This document shows, piece after piece, positions 16,945-26,365 of a stretch of DNA of 64,000 nucleotides. The translations under genes were made by a program, and so were the position numbers. The stretch is from Pseudothauera nasutitermitis (GTDB lineage: Bacteria; Pseudomonadota; Gammaproteobacteria; Burkholderiales; Rhodocyclaceae). Under the pieces are notes generated by a model. That model was not told where the DNA came from and did not search any database. It saw only the letters and a list, made by a program, of their open reading frames with translations. The stretch lies in the NCBI RefSeq assembly GCF_004801295.1, contig NZ_SSOC01000003.1, positions 310,001 to 374,000 on the forward strand, in the 5' to 3' direction. Positions within the stretch are counted from its first letter, which is position 1; each line of letters begins with the position of its first letter.

Positions 16945-18201
16945 ATGCAGTCGCTGCTCCTGTATCCCTTCCGTTCGCCCTTGCGGTTATCGCTGTTTGC
17001 GCTGGCCGCCGCCGCGCTGGCGTTCACCGTGCTGCGGCCGGACCGCCCGCAGCCGTTGCGCGTGGGCGTGGTGCACGCGCTCAGCGGCGCGATGGCCGAC
17101 AGCGAATACGTGCTGGTGGATGCCCTGCGGCTGGCCGCGGAGGAAATCAATACGGCCGGCGGGGTGCTCGGACGCCCGGTGGAACTGATCGTTGCCGACA
17201 GCCGCTCGGACTGGGAGCACGCGGCGGCCGAGGCCGACCGGCTGATCACCCGCGAACGCGTCAGCGCCCTGTTCGGCTGCTGGACCTCGGCCTGCCGCAA
17301 GGCACTGCTGCCGGTGGTCGAGCGCCACCGCCACCTGCTGTTCTACCCCTTGCAGTTCGAGGGCATGGAGCAGTCGCAGCACATCGTCTATCTGGGTGCG
17401 GCCCCCAACCAGCAGATCATTCCGGGCGCGCGCTGGGCCATCCAGCGCCACGGGCCGCGCATCTTCCTGCTGGGATCGGATTACGTGTTCCCGCGCATGG
17501 CCAACCGGCTCATCCGCGATCTGACCACCACCACCGGCAGCTCGGTGGTGGGTGAAGCCTATCTGCCCGCCGGCGCCGACGACGCGGCATTCGCCCTCGT
17601 CACGGAGGAACTGCGCCGCAATGCCCCCGACGTGGTGCTCAACACCCTGTACGGCGACGCCAACCGGCGCTTCTTCGCGGCATTGGCCGAGGCCGGCCTG
17701 GGGGAACAGCCGGTGGTTTCGTTCAGCATGGGCGAGCCGGAGCTGGCCACCTTCGGCCTGCCCCGCGCGCATCCGGCCCATCATGCGGTATGGGGTTACT
17801 TCCAGAGCCTGGAAGATCCCGCCAACCAGCGCTTCGTCGAACGCTTCCAGGCCCGTTACGGGCAGCACCGGGTGCTCAGCGACCCCATGGTGACCAGCTA
17901 CAACGCGCTGCGCCTGTGGGCCGCCACCGCGGAAAAGGTCGGCACCGATGAACCCCAGCAGGTCGACCTGGCCATCCCGCGCATGAGCATCGACGGCCCC
18001 ACCGGCATCGTCGCCCTGGATTCGACCACGCGCCATGCCTGGCGGCGCGTGTTCATCGGCCGCGCGCGCGCGGATGGGCAGTTCGACGTGGTCGAATTGT
18101 CCGAAGCGCCGGTACGCCCCACGCCCTTCCCGGCCTATCGCGGCCGCCGGGGCCTGCTGCGCGCGGCGCAGGATCCGAACGCTCCGGCGGCGGTACGGTG
18201 A
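16945..18201 (+). CDS. UrtA/AmiC-type ligand-binding protein
   Basis: The 418-residue protein belongs to the type I periplasmic binding-protein family that includes the urea receptor UrtA and the amide sensor AmiC. An N-terminal membrane anchor or uncleaved signal lies at about 12-30. Motifs include VGVVHALSGAMADSE, EEINTAGGVLGRPVELIVAD, LFGCWTSACRKALLPVVE (the UrtA-like cysteine-bearing loop) and LFYPLQFEGMEQS. It lacks neighbouring transporter genes and is instead coupled through a GTGA overlap to a GGDEF/EAL protein, so it probably acts as a ligand sensor for c-di-GMP signalling rather than for uptake. The ligand may be urea, a short amide or an amino acid; this is inference. Confidence 0.82.
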   Translation: MQSLLLYPFRSPLRLSLFALAAAALAFTVLRPDRPQPLRVGVVHALSGAMADSEYVLVDALRLAAEEINTAGGVLGRPVELIVADSRSDWEHAAAEADRLITRERVSALFGCWTSACRKALLPVVERHRHLLFYPLQFEGMEQSQHIVYLGAAPNQQIIPGARWAIQRHGPRIFLLGSDYVFPRMANRLIRDLTTTTGSSVVGEAYLPAGADDAAFALVTEELRRNAPDVVLNTLYGDANRRFFAALAEAGLGEQPVVSFSMGEPELATFGLPRAHPAHHAVWGYFQSLEDPANQRFVERFQARYGQHRVLSDPMVTSYNALRLWAATAEKVGTDEPQQVDLAIPRMSIDGPTGIVALDSTTRHAWRRVFIGRARADGQFDVVELSEAPVRPTPFPAYRGRRGLLRAAQDPNAPAAVR

Positions 18202-21200
18202 GGCAGCCCAATCTGCAGACCCGCCTGACGATCGGTTTCCTGATCGTCGCCCTGGTACCGCTCGCCGGGCTGGCCTGGGTGTATCTGCAATCCTTCGAAC
18301 GCGCGCTGACGGCCGCCGTGCTGCAGAACGTCTCATCGGTGGCCGACAAGAAGGCCGACCAGATCAACTCCTTCATCAACGAACGTCTTGCCGACGTACG
18401 CTCCAAGGCCCGTCAGCTCTGGCTGGGCGACGCCCTGCGCGCCCACGCGCGCGCGCATCGCCAGGACGAGAATCCCGCGACCGCCCCCGGCGCGGTGCGC
18501 TATCGCGCCGAACTGGCGGCCCTGGGCGATCGCAGCGAATACCACAACCTGATGCTCATCGACGTCGACGGCAACGTGGTGTTCTCCCTGCACGACGGCC
18601 CGGAACTGGGGGTCAACCTGTTCGACGCGCCCTACCGCAACAGCGGACTGGCGGTCGGCTTCCGGCAGGTGATGACCTTCCTGCACGTCGACCTCACCCG
18701 CTTCACCCCCCACGGCACCGTGCCGGGCGACATGGCCGCCTTCGCCATCGCGCCGATCCTGCGCAACGGCAGGGCCATCGGCGCGCTGGCCCTGCAGGTC
18801 AATCTGAGTACGCTGATGCACGTGGTGGCCGACCGCAGCGGCCTGGGCCAGAGCGGAGAGACCGTCCTGGGCTTCGAGGAAGGGGAAGAAATCCATTACA
18901 TCGTTTCCCAGGCGCCGCACTACACCACGCCGGTCTTCATGCGCGCCTCGGAAGCCGGCGCCTCGGCCCCCATGCGCCGTGCGCTGGCTGGCAAACAGGG
19001 CGGCGGCGTCGCACTGGATCTCCGTGGCGTGGAAGTGGCCGCCAGCTGGCATTTCCTGCCGGCGCTGGGCTGGGGCATGGTGGTGAAGACCGACACCTGG
19101 GAAGCCTTTGCCCCCCTGCACAATCGCCAGCGCATCACCATGCTGGCCTTCCTCGGCTTTCTGCTGCTGTCGAGCGCCGCCGCCCTGATCGTGGGCCGTC
19201 GCTTCGTGCGCAGCGAAGCGATCATCGCCGACCAGGAAGCCCGCTACCGCGCCATGTTCGACAACATGAACGATGGGGTGGCGCTCTACCGTCCGACCGC
19301 CGACGGGCAGGAATTCCAGATACTCGACGTCAACCCGGCGGCCGAGCGCATCGTCGGCCAGGCGCGCGGCGAACTGCTCGGCAAGCGCTCGCGCGACGCC
19401 TTCCCCGGCCTGCAGGACGCGGGCATCTTCGACGCCTTCCTGCGGGTCAGCCGGAGCGGACGCAACGAATCGGTCAGCCTGGCCACCTACCACGATACCC
19501 ATGCCCGCCTGTGGGTGGAAAACGACGTGATCCGCCTGCCGGGCGGCGAAATCCTCTCCGTATTCCAGGACATCACCGCGCGCAAGCAGGCCGAGGAGGC
19601 CCTGCTGCTCTACGCCCGCATCTTCGAGCACAGTGGCGAAGCGATCATGGTGACCGACCACGACAACCGCATCGTCGCCATCAACCCCGCCTTCACCCGC
19701 CAGACCGGCTACCGGCTCGAGGACATCGCCGGCCAGGATCCGCGCATCCTGGCCTCCGGCCGCACCCCGCGCGAAACCTACCACGCGCTGTGGCAGGCGC
19801 TGGGCGAGAGTGGCTACTGGCAGGGCGAAATGTGGGACCAGAACCGCGCAGGGCACATCTATCCCAAGTGGGCGGCCATCTCGGTGATCCGCGACCCGGA
19901 CGGACAGATCAGCAACTACATCGCCAGCTTCACCGACATCAGCGAACGCAAGGCGGCCGAGCAGCGCATCGAGCACCTCGCCCACCACGACAGCCTCACC
20001 GGCCTGTTCAACCGCTACAACCTGGAGATCCGCCTGGCCCAGTCAGTGCTCGCCGCGCGCCGCGAGCATATCCGCCTGGCGGTGATGTTCATCGACCTGG
20101 ACCGTTTCAAGATCATCAACGACACCCTGGGTCACCACACCGGTGACCTGCTCCTCGTCGAAGTGGCCGCCCGCCTGCGTCAGTGCGTGCGCGAGAGCGA
20201 CATCGTCGCGCGCCTGGGCGGCGACGAGTTCGTCGTCGTGCTGACCCGCCTGCTCGACGCGGGCGACGCCTCGGCGGTGGCCGCGAAGATTCTCGAAACC
20301 CTGGGCACCCCCTACGAGATCAATGGCGACCGCCTGCATACCAGCCCGAGCATCGGCATCAGCGTGTATCCGGAGGATGGCGACGATGCCGGCACACTGA
20401 TGCGCAACGCCGACGCGGCCATGTATCACGCCAAGGAACAGGGCCGCAACAACCTGCAGTACTTCACCAGCGCGCTCAACGCGGCGGCGGCCGAACGCCT
20501 GACGCTGGAACGCGAACTGCGCATCGCGGTGGAAGAACGGCAGTTCGAACTGCACTACCAGCCGCAGTACGCCGCCGGCGCCGACCCGCGGGAACGCCCC
20601 TGCGGCGTGGAGGCGCTGGTGCGCTGGCGGCATCCGCAGAAAGGCCTGGTGCCCCCGGTGCGCTTCATCCCCGTGGCCGAGGAAACCGGACTGATCGGGG
20701 TCATCGGCGATTGGGTGCTGGATTGCGCCTGCCGCGACTTCGCCGCCTGGAAAGCCGCCGGCATCGCCCCGCGGCGGGTGGCAGTCAACCTCTCCGCCCA
20801 CCAGCTGCGCAACCCCGCGCTGGTCGACAACGTCGGCGCCGTGCTGGCCCGCCACGGGCTGCGCCAGGGCGAACTGGAACTGGAGATCACCGAATCGGTG
20901 GCGATGAGCGACCCGGCCGGCGCCATCGAGAAACTGCAGGCCCTGCGCGCGCTCGGCGTCGATCTGGCGATCGACGATTTCGGCACCGGCTATTCCTCGC
21001 TGGTCTACCTGAAGCGCCTGCCCATCCAGGTGCTCAAGCTCGATCGCGAATTCGTGCGCGACATCGAAAGCGACGCCAACGACGCGGCGATCAGCGTGGC
21101 CACGCTGACGCTGGCCCACAGCCTGGGCCTGCAGGTGGTTGCCGAAGGGGTGGAAACCGAGGCGCAGCGCGACTTCCTGGTATCGCACGGCTGCGACATG

Positions 21201-21272
21201 CTGCAGGGCTACCTGCTCGGCCGACCCGAACCGGCCGCAGTCCTCGAACAGCGCTGGCGTGCGCAGGACTGA
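18198..21272 (+). CDS. dCache-PAS-PAS-GGDEF-EAL c-di-GMP enzyme
   Basis: The 1024-residue membrane protein has a first anchor at about 10-30, a large periplasmic Cache-type domain, a second membrane helix at 314-337, two PAS domains (about 345-465 and 468-585), a GGDEF diguanylate-cyclase domain and a C-terminal EAL phosphodiesterase domain. The GGDEF motif is intact near 674, with an RxxD inhibitory site (RESD) five residues upstream. The EAL motif (VEALVRWRH) near 803 and later acidic motifs (ELEITES, DDFGTGYSSL) also look intact, so either activity is possible. The start is GTG, overlapping the stop of the binding-protein gene; this coupling suggests the binding protein feeds its signal to this enzyme. 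Confidence 0.9.
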   Translation: MRQPNLQTRLTIGFLIVALVPLAGLAWVYLQSFERALTAAVLQNVSSVADKKADQINSFINERLADVRSKARQLWLGDALRAHARAHRQDENPATAPGAVRYRAELAALGDRSEYHNLMLIDVDGNVVFSLHDGPELGVNLFDAPYRNSGLAVGFRQVMTFLHVDLTRFTPHGTVPGDMAAFAIAPILRNGRAIGALALQVNLSTLMHVVADRSGLGQSGETVLGFEEGEEIHYIVSQAPHYTTPVFMRASEAGASAPMRRALAGKQGGGVALDLRGVEVAASWHFLPALGWGMVVKTDTWEAFAPLHNRQRITMLAFLGFLLLSSAAALIVGRRFVRSEAIIADQEARYRAMFDNMNDGVALYRPTADGQEFQILDVNPAAERIVGQARGELLGKRSRDAFPGLQDAGIFDAFLRVSRSGRNESVSLATYHDTHARLWVENDVIRLPGGEILSVFQDITARKQAEEALLLYARIFEHSGEAIMVTDHDNRIVAINPAFTRQTGYRLEDIAGQDPRILASGRTPRETYHALWQALGESGYWQGEMWDQNRAGHIYPKWAAISVIRDPDGQISNYIASFTDISERKAAEQRIEHLAHHDSLTGLFNRYNLEIRLAQSVLAARREHIRLAVMFIDLDRFKIINDTLGHHTGDLLLVEVAARLRQCVRESDIVARLGGDEFVVVLTRLLDAGDASAVAAKILETLGTPYEINGDRLHTSPSIGISVYPEDGDDAGTLMRNADAAMYHAKEQGRNNLQYFTSALNAAAAERLTLERELRIAVEERQFELHYQPQYAAGADPRERPCGVEALVRWRHPQKGLVPPVRFIPVAEETGLIGVIGDWVLDCACRDFAAWKAAGIAPRRVAVNLSAHQLRNPALVDNVGAVLARHGLRQGELELEITESVAMSDPAGAIEKLQALRALGVDLAIDDFGTGYSSLVYLKRLPIQVLKLDREFVRDIESDANDAAISVATLTLAHSLGLQVVAEGVETEAQRDFLVSHGCDMLQGYLLGRPEPAAVLEQRWRAQD

Positions 21273-21286
21273 ACGGGCAGGCCCGC

Positions 21287-21511
21287 TCAGCCCTCCTCTT
21301 TCGGCTCGCGCATCAGGCGCAGCATCAGCACGATGCCGAACAGCGCATTGCCCAGCGCGAACACCGCGACCAGCGCAGTCGCCACCCCGTTCAGCGGCCG
21401 GTTGTGCAGCAGCCAGATCAGCACCGACGACAGCAGATTGAACACCACCATCAGCCAGAACAGCGGATTGCGCGGCTGGTACAGACGGGACAGCTTGGCA
21501 AGCCAGGGCAC
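21287..21511 (-). CDS. small two-helix inner-membrane protein
   Basis: The frame ending at 21287 encodes two clear membrane helices, NPLFWLMVVFNLLSSVLIWL and TALVAVFALGNALFGIVLML, with a short loop HNRPLNG between them and a charged tail REPKEEG. I set the start at the GTG at 21511 (PWLAKLSRLYQPR begins the protein), six bases after the proQ-like stop codon; no convincing ribosome-binding site is visible, so the start is tentative. The function is unknown. It is probably co-transcribed with the ProQ/FinO gene. Confidence 0.55.
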   Translation of the reverse strand: MPWLAKLSRLYQPRNPLFWLMVVFNLLSSVLIWLLHNRPLNGVATALVAVFALGNALFGIVLMLRLMREPKEEG

Positions 21512-21516
21512 GACGA

Positions 21517-21960
21517 TCAGCGCGAGAACTTGTTGACCAGCTGGTTGAGCTTGTCCTGCCGGCGGCGCTCGTTTTCCTCCGCCTCGCGGCGTTCGCGCTG
21601 CTCGCGCGCGGCCTTGGCAAAGCGCTCCTTCAGCGTGGCGGCGGCGTGGCTGCGCTGCTCGTCGGTGATCTCGCCGGCCGGCTGGCCGTCCAGATCGAAA
21701 CGCTGGGTGCCTTTCTCCACCGCCTTCAGATAGCGTGTGGAAGCGGTATGCAGGCGCAGCGCACTGCGCAGCGCCTTGCGGCTCACTTCGGGGAAGCGCT
21801 CGTGGATCGCCGCGTCGATGCGCAAGGCCAGCGGGCGACAGTCCTTGAAGGTGGGCGATACCGACTGCAACCATTTGAGCAGTTCGCGCGCCTCCGTGGC
21901 GGGTGACGGGCGGGAGGCAGGCTGGTCCGGAGCAGTATCCGGCGTGACTTCGGCATTCAT
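21517..21960 (-). CDS. ProQ/FinO-family RNA chaperone
   Basis: The 147-residue protein has a ProQ/FinO RNA-binding domain at about 25-110 (ELLKWLQSVSPTFKDCRPLA, IHERFPEVSRKALRSALRLH, TRYLKAV, QRFDLDG) and a highly charged C-terminal helix (KERFAKAAREQRERREAEEN). ProQ proteins bind structured sRNAs and mRNA 3-prime ends and tune stability and translation. The domain matches the short single-domain form common in betaproteobacteria, lacking the C-terminal Tudor-like domain of E. coli ProQ. The ATG at 21960 begins the family-specific part. Confidence 0.85.
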   Translation of the reverse strand: MNAEVTPDTAPDQPASRPSPATEARELLKWLQSVSPTFKDCRPLALRIDAAIHERFPEVSRKALRSALRLHTASTRYLKAVEKGTQRFDLDGQPAGEITDEQRSHAAATLKERFAKAAREQRERREAEENERRRQDKLNQLVNKFSR

Positions 21961-22105
21961 GGCGGCACGGGAAAGCGGAAAGGAAGACTCTCCCGGCATG
22001 CCGGGAGAACCGGGCGCATTCTACCCCAGCGGGCACGGCGCGGCATGCCGCGCACCTTGATGCGAACGGTTGTTACGCGCGCCGTGCTGGTGCAAGCTGG
22101 ACGCC

Positions 22106-23350
22106 ATGTCCATCCCGGCGGCCCTGCCGCCCCGCCCATTCATGCCCCTGCTGCGCCTTGCCCTGATCCTCTATCTGCTGATGCTGCCGGTCACCGGCAT
22201 GGTGCCGGTGCTGCACGGACTCACCGAAGGCCGCCACCCCGGCACCAGCGATCTGGCCCGCCACCTGTTCATGTCGATCAACATGATCGGCGCGCTGATC
22301 GCCGCGCCGCTCGCCGGACTGGCCTCCGACAGCCTGGGGCGGCGCGTGCCGTTGATCGCCGGGGCGCTGCTGGTCAACGCGGCGGCCCTGCTGCTGATCA
22401 CCGGGCCATGGTCCTATGCGGTGATCCTCGCCCTGCGCTTCGTCGAAGGCTGCGCGCACATGACCGCCCTGTCGCTGCTGATGACCCTGGGCGCCGACCA
22501 CGGCCGGCGCGCCGGCCTGGGCGCCTCGATGGGCGCGGTGGGCTCGGCGATCAGCTTCGGGGTGGCCAGCGGCGCGCCGCTGGGCGGCTGGATCGGCGCC
22601 GCGTCCGCCACCCAGGTGCCGTGGCTGGGCGGCTGGCTGATGCTGGCGCTGGCCGCCGCCGTGCCGCTGCTGCTGCGCGAGACGCCGCGCGAATCCGCAC
22701 GCCCGTCGCCGACGGAACTGGTACGCCAGCTGGCCAGCAACCGGCTGCTCGCGGTGCCCTATCTGTTCGCCTTCGTAGACCGCCTCACGGTGGGCTTCAT
22801 CGTGTCCACCTTTTCACTGTATCTGGGCGCCGTGCTGCTGCTCGACGCCCGCCAGATCGGCCTGGTGATGGCTGCCTTCCTGATTCCCTTCTCCCTGCTC
22901 GCCTATCCTGCCGGCCGTCTCTCCCAGCGCTGGGACCGCCTGGGCATGATGATCGCCGGCAGCATCCTGTACGGCCTTTTCCTGATCGCCCTGGGCTGGG
23001 CGCCGGCCGGCGCGCTGGCCGCGCTGATGGCCGCCGGTGGCGTGGTCGCGGCGATCATGTACGCGCCGTCGCTGGTGCTCACCGCCGAGCTCGCCGGCCC
23101 CAATCAACGTGCCAGCACCATGGCCGGCTTCAACGTGGCCGGCTCGCTGGGCTTCGCCCTCGGGCCGCTGCTCGGCGGCACGCTGGTGGGCACCTTCCGC
23201 GCCGCGGGCATGGACCCCTACCTGCCGGTGTTCATCCTGGTCGGCGCGCTGGAAATCCTCATCGCCCTGGCGGTACTGCCGCTGTGGCGCCGCGGCATCG
23301 GCTCTGCATTGCCCACGGGACGGGCCGGCGAAGCTTCCCGAACGGGCTGA
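22106..23350 (+). CDS. MFS transporter
   Basis: The 414-residue inner-membrane protein has about twelve hydrophobic helices and the MFS motif A loop [13 protein letters not shown] between helices 2 and 3, with a second related loop [11 protein letters not shown] in the middle. Similar proteins export drugs, sugars or other small molecules. Nothing in the neighbourhood indicates a substrate. ATG at 22106 and ATG at 22142 are both possible starts; the first is used because the intervening residues are plausible. Confidence 0.82.
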   Translation: MSIPAALPPRPFMPLLRLALILYLLMLPVTGMVPVLHGLTEGRHPGTSDLARHLFMSINMIGALIAAPLAGLASDSLGRRVPLIAGALLVNAAALLLITGPWSYAVILALRFVEGCAHMTALSLLMTLGADHGRRAGLGASMGAVGSAISFGVASGAPLGGWIGAASATQVPWLGGWLMLALAAAVPLLLRETPRESARPSPTELVRQLASNRLLAVPYLFAFVDRLTVGFIVSTFSLYLGAVLLLDARQIGLVMAAFLIPFSLLAYPAGRLSQRWDRLGMMIAGSILYGLFLIALGWAPAGALAALMAAGGVVAAIMYAPSLVLTAELAGPNQRASTMAGFNVAGSLGFALGPLLGGTLVGTFRAAGMDPYLPVFILVGALEILIALAVLPLWRRGIGSALPTGRAGEASRTG

Positions 23351-23747
23351 ATCCCCGGTCCGCGGCCGGCGCGGTTTACGCTGCATCGCAACAAACGTAT
23401 CATGTCGGCCTGCCATCCGGTGGCCGCCAACCCTGCGCAGCAAGTTCCCCTCCCCGGCCACCCGGCCGCTGGTTTACCCCCAGCGGCGTATTCTTCGGCC
23501 CCGGCATCCGGGCCGACAGCTTGAGTTCACGCATCGCAGACCACGGACCGCGTCCTGCCGCCCGCCCCCGCGACGCACCTGCCCAGGGCCCGCAACGGCC
23601 CTGCCAATACGGCTCACGGATCATTCGCCCCGCCCGGCCACAACCCGCGCGGGTGCGTCGCCTTTGCGCCCGACTCGCGCAAACCGCGATCCGTCGCCGC
23701 CAATCCGCCCGACAGCCAGGCCGCCGGGCGCGCACAAGGAGTACTGC
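23351..23747 (+). promoter_or_regulatory. long non-coding leader with candidate promoter for infA
   Basis: This 397-base gap between an MFS gene and the IF-1 gene holds no convincing reading frame. A sigma-70-like promoter is visible: TTTACG at 23375-23380 and TATCAT at 23398-23403, spaced by 17 bases. Transcription from it would give a leader of about 340 bases. I see no known riboswitch in it. Confidence 0.4.
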
Positions 23748-23990
23748 ATGTCCAAGGAAGACCTGATCCAATTCGAAGGCGTGGTGGAAGAAGTGCTGCG
23801 CGACGCGCGTTTCCTGGTCAAACTGGAAAACGGCATGGACGTGGCGGCCTACGCCTCGGGCAAGATGCGCAAGTTCCGCATCCGCATCCTCGCCGGCGAC
23901 CGCGTCACCCTGGAGATGTCGCCCTACGATCTGAGCAAGGCGCGCATCTGTTTCCGCCACAAGGACGAACGCCGCCCCCGTCCAAACTGA
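23748..23990 (+). CDS. infA: translation initiation factor IF-1 homologue
   Basis: The 80-residue protein is a complete S1-like OB-fold IF-1: [60 protein letters not shown]. It binds the A site of the 30S subunit during initiation. AAGGAG lies seven bases before the ATG. The gene is isolated rather than within the ribosomal-protein operon, and the tail KDERRPRPN is longer than in the canonical protein. This suggests the second IF-1 copy found in many betaproteobacteria, though the window cannot show whether another exists. Confidence 0.93.
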   Translation: MSKEDLIQFEGVVEEVLRDARFLVKLENGMDVAAYASGKMRKFRIRILAGDRVTLEMSPYDLSKARICFRHKDERRPRPN

Positions 23991-24058
23991 GCCGCTCTGC
24001 CACGCGCGCGGCCTTCGGGTAACATCGGGCGCATCCCTTTCGACAGGATGCCTCCACC

Positions 24059-25699
24059 GTGGCCCGCATCGTTCCCGACGGCTGGCGCGAACTGGCCGTC
24101 ACCGGCGCCGCGCAGCGCGAAATCGACACCCTGAACCGGTTGGCCTCCGCCCTGCCGGCCGGCTACACCGTGTATCACGCGGTGCATTGGACCAACCTGG
24201 AGCGCGGCTACGCGGTGCATGGCGAGGTGGATTTCGTCGTGGTGAACGCCGCCGGCGACCTGCTGCTGATCGAACAGAAGAGCGGCTTTCTGGACGAAAC
24301 GCCCGAGGGCATCGTCAAGCGCTACCCGGGCCGCGTGCACAGCATTCCCGCCCAGCTCGCGCGCAGTGCGGAGGCACTGCGCGGCAAGCTCGCCGCGCGC
24401 CCCGGCTGCGCGGGGGTGAACATCGACTTCCTGCTGTACTGCCCCGATTATCGCGTGCGCCAGCCGCAGACCGCCGGCCTGACACCGGAGCGCATCGTCG
24501 ACAGCGCGCGACGCGACGCGCTGGGCAGCCTCATCCAGGAAATCCTGCCGCTCGGCGAACCCACCCCGGCCACACCGGAAGTACACCGCTTCCTGCGCGA
24601 CGTGATCCAGCTCGAACCCGACGTCAGCGCCCTGGTCGGCCGTGCGCGCGACATGGTCACCCGAGTGGCCGGCGGGCTGGCACACTGGGCCCGCCAGCTG
24701 GATTTCGAGCCCTTCCGCCTGCGCGTCACCGGCACCGCCGGCTCGGGCAAGACCCAGCTCGCGCTGGCCGAATACCGCGCCACCGTGGAAGCTGGCAAGC
24801 GCCCGCTGTACGTGTGCTTCAACCGCCCGCTGGCGGACCATTTCTCCGCCATCGCGCCGGCTGGCGGGCTGGCCTGCTCCTTCCACCAGCTCTGCCATCA
24901 GCGCCTGCGCGCAGCCGGGCGCGGGCCGGACTTCTCTGCCGCCGGCGCCTTCGACCGCATGGTGCAGGAGGCGGAGAAACTGCCGGTGGGCGAGGATTTC
25001 CGCTTCGACAGCGTGATCGTCGACGAAGGGCAGGACTTTCCCGAAGCCTGGCGCGACCTGGTGCTCGCCCATGCCCGCCCGGGCGCCCGTCTGCTGTGGC
25101 TGGAAGACCCGCTGCAGAACCTCTACGCCCGCGATCCGGTGCCGCTGCCCGGCTGGGTGGGCCTGCGCGCCACCAGCAACTTCCGCAGCCCACGCCCGGT
25201 GGTGCGCATGCTGCAGGCCCTGCTGCCCGAAGGCACGCCCATCGAGGCCGCCTCGCCGCTGGATGCCGCCGAGGTCGAACTGATCGACTACGCCGACGCG
25301 GACGGCCTGCTCGCCGGCGTCAAGGAGGCCATCCGGCGCTGCTACGCCGCCGGTTTCCGCAAGGAAGACCTGGCCGTCGTCTCCTTCCGCGGGCGCGAGC
25401 ATTCGCGCCTGTTCGGCCACCCCCAGATCGGCCCGCACAGCCTGCGCCAGTTCACCGGGCGCTACGACCTGCTCGGCCATCCGGTGTTCACCGAGGGCGA
25501 GGTCCTGCTCGAATCGGTGTACCGCTTCAAGGGCCAGGCCGCCGCCGCGGTGATCCTGGCGGAAGTGGATTTCGACCGTCTGGACGACGCCACGCTGCGC
25601 AAGCTGTTCGTCGGCGCCACGCGCGCCACCATGAAGCTGGTGGTGGTGGCTTCGTCACGCGCCGCCGCCGAACTGCGCGCGCGTTACGACATGCGATAA
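24059..25699 (+). CDS. NERD-nuclease/SF1 helicase-like protein
   Basis: The 546-residue cytoplasmic protein joins an N-terminal NERD-type nuclease domain to a superfamily I helicase/UvrD-like ATPase. The nuclease core shows the expected acid pattern in GEVDFVVVNAAGDLLLIEQK at about 55-74. The ATPase has Walker A GTAGSGKTQ near 224, Walker B VIVDEGQDF near 320, and C-terminal motifs VYRFKGQAAAAVILAEVD and FVGATRATMKLVVV. It may repair or degrade damaged or foreign DNA; relatives occur both as housekeeping and as defence proteins. The start is GTG with AGGA upstream. No defence partner genes are adjacent. Confidence 0.8.
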   Translation: MARIVPDGWRELAVTGAAQREIDTLNRLASALPAGYTVYHAVHWTNLERGYAVHGEVDFVVVNAAGDLLLIEQKSGFLDETPEGIVKRYPGRVHSIPAQLARSAEALRGKLAARPGCAGVNIDFLLYCPDYRVRQPQTAGLTPERIVDSARRDALGSLIQEILPLGEPTPATPEVHRFLRDVIQLEPDVSALVGRARDMVTRVAGGLAHWARQLDFEPFRLRVTGTAGSGKTQLALAEYRATVEAGKRPLYVCFNRPLADHFSAIAPAGGLACSFHQLCHQRLRAAGRGPDFSAAGAFDRMVQEAEKLPVGEDFRFDSVIVDEGQDFPEAWRDLVLAHARPGARLLWLEDPLQNLYARDPVPLPGWVGLRATSNFRSPRPVVRMLQALLPEGTPIEAASPLDAAEVELIDYADADGLLAGVKEAIRRCYAAGFRKEDLAVVSFRGREHSRLFGHPQIGPHSLRQFTGRYDLLGHPVFTEGEVLLESVYRFKGQAAAAVILAEVDFDRLDDATLRKLFVGATRATMKLVVVASSRAAAELRARYDMR

Positions 25700-25731
25700 T
25701 TCCGCCCACCGTCCGCGCCCCGCCCTCCACC

Positions 25732-26202
25732 ATGGCCGTGCTCGCCGAAGCCATCTCCGTGATCGTCCGCAAGGATGCCGTCGCCCAGCGCCTGCCCGGC
25801 GGCACGGCGGCCTTCCTGCACGCCGTACCCAACCGCACGCTGTGCGAGGACGCGCACTTGTACCGCATCGGCTTCCTGTCGCCCGACGAAACCGCCGATT
25901 TCACCGACCTGCTTGTCACCCTGGGGCTGGTGTTCCTCGATGAAAACGGCGTGGCCACCGATCTGGCTGTCGCCGACCAGCAGCACGGCGCCACCACGGC
26001 CTGCCCGTGGCTGGGCTTCGGCCAGGTGGAACTGGCCGACGGCCCCCGGCGGGTCAGCGCCTGCTGGCTGCGCGATGCCGGCGGCCACCCGGAAAACACC
26101 GCCGCGGCCCTTGCGGCGGAGCCGTTGGCCACGCCTTCTGGCTGGCGGTATGAAATATCTCTCAGTCGACAATTCACATTTACCCCCAACGCGTCCGAAT
26201 AA
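25732..26202 (+). CDS. hypothetical protein, 156 aa
   Basis: I do not recognise a family. The protein begins MAVLAEAISVIVRKDAVAQR, contains an acidic central part (RIGFLSPDETADFTDLLVTL), a tryptophan/glycine motif (CPWLGFGQVELADG) and a C-terminal segment (EISLSRQFTFTPN). There is no signal peptide or membrane span. It follows the NERD/helicase-like gene by 32 bases on the same strand and may be co-transcribed with it. The composition is typical of a real protein. Confidence 0.65.
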   Translation: MAVLAEAISVIVRKDAVAQRLPGGTAAFLHAVPNRTLCEDAHLYRIGFLSPDETADFTDLLVTLGLVFLDENGVATDLAVADQQHGATTACPWLGFGQVELADGPRRVSACWLRDAGGHPENTAAALAAEPLATPSGWRYEISLSRQFTFTPNASE

Positions 26203-26262
26203 GCCATGATTGCCGTCGGTCATACGACTTATGGCGTAACTCGCTGAGTTTCTTGCTTGTGA

Positions 26263-26289
26263 TTAAGGAAGTTCGCGACTTGCCGTAAT
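26263..26289 (+). promoter_or_regulatory. sigma-28 (FliA)-type promoter for the Aer-like gene
   Basis: TTAA at 26263-26266 and GCCGTAAT at 26282-26289 are separated by exactly 15 bases, close to the flagellar consensus TAAA-N15-GCCGATAA. It lies about 77 bases upstream of the Aer-like start, consistent with a chemotaxis gene read by FliA. Confidence 0.6.
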
Positions 26290-26365
26290 AGTGTGCATCG
26301 ATATTGCTTGCTTATTAGGCATCGTCGGCGCCGCGTGCGCGCCGACGTCCACGCGAGGACGCAGC

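Noticed and set aside
18333-19988. A 551-codon antisense frame in the GGDEF/EAL gene
   Set aside because: The sense frame carries several clear domains; the antisense product is His/Gln/Gly-rich without any motif.
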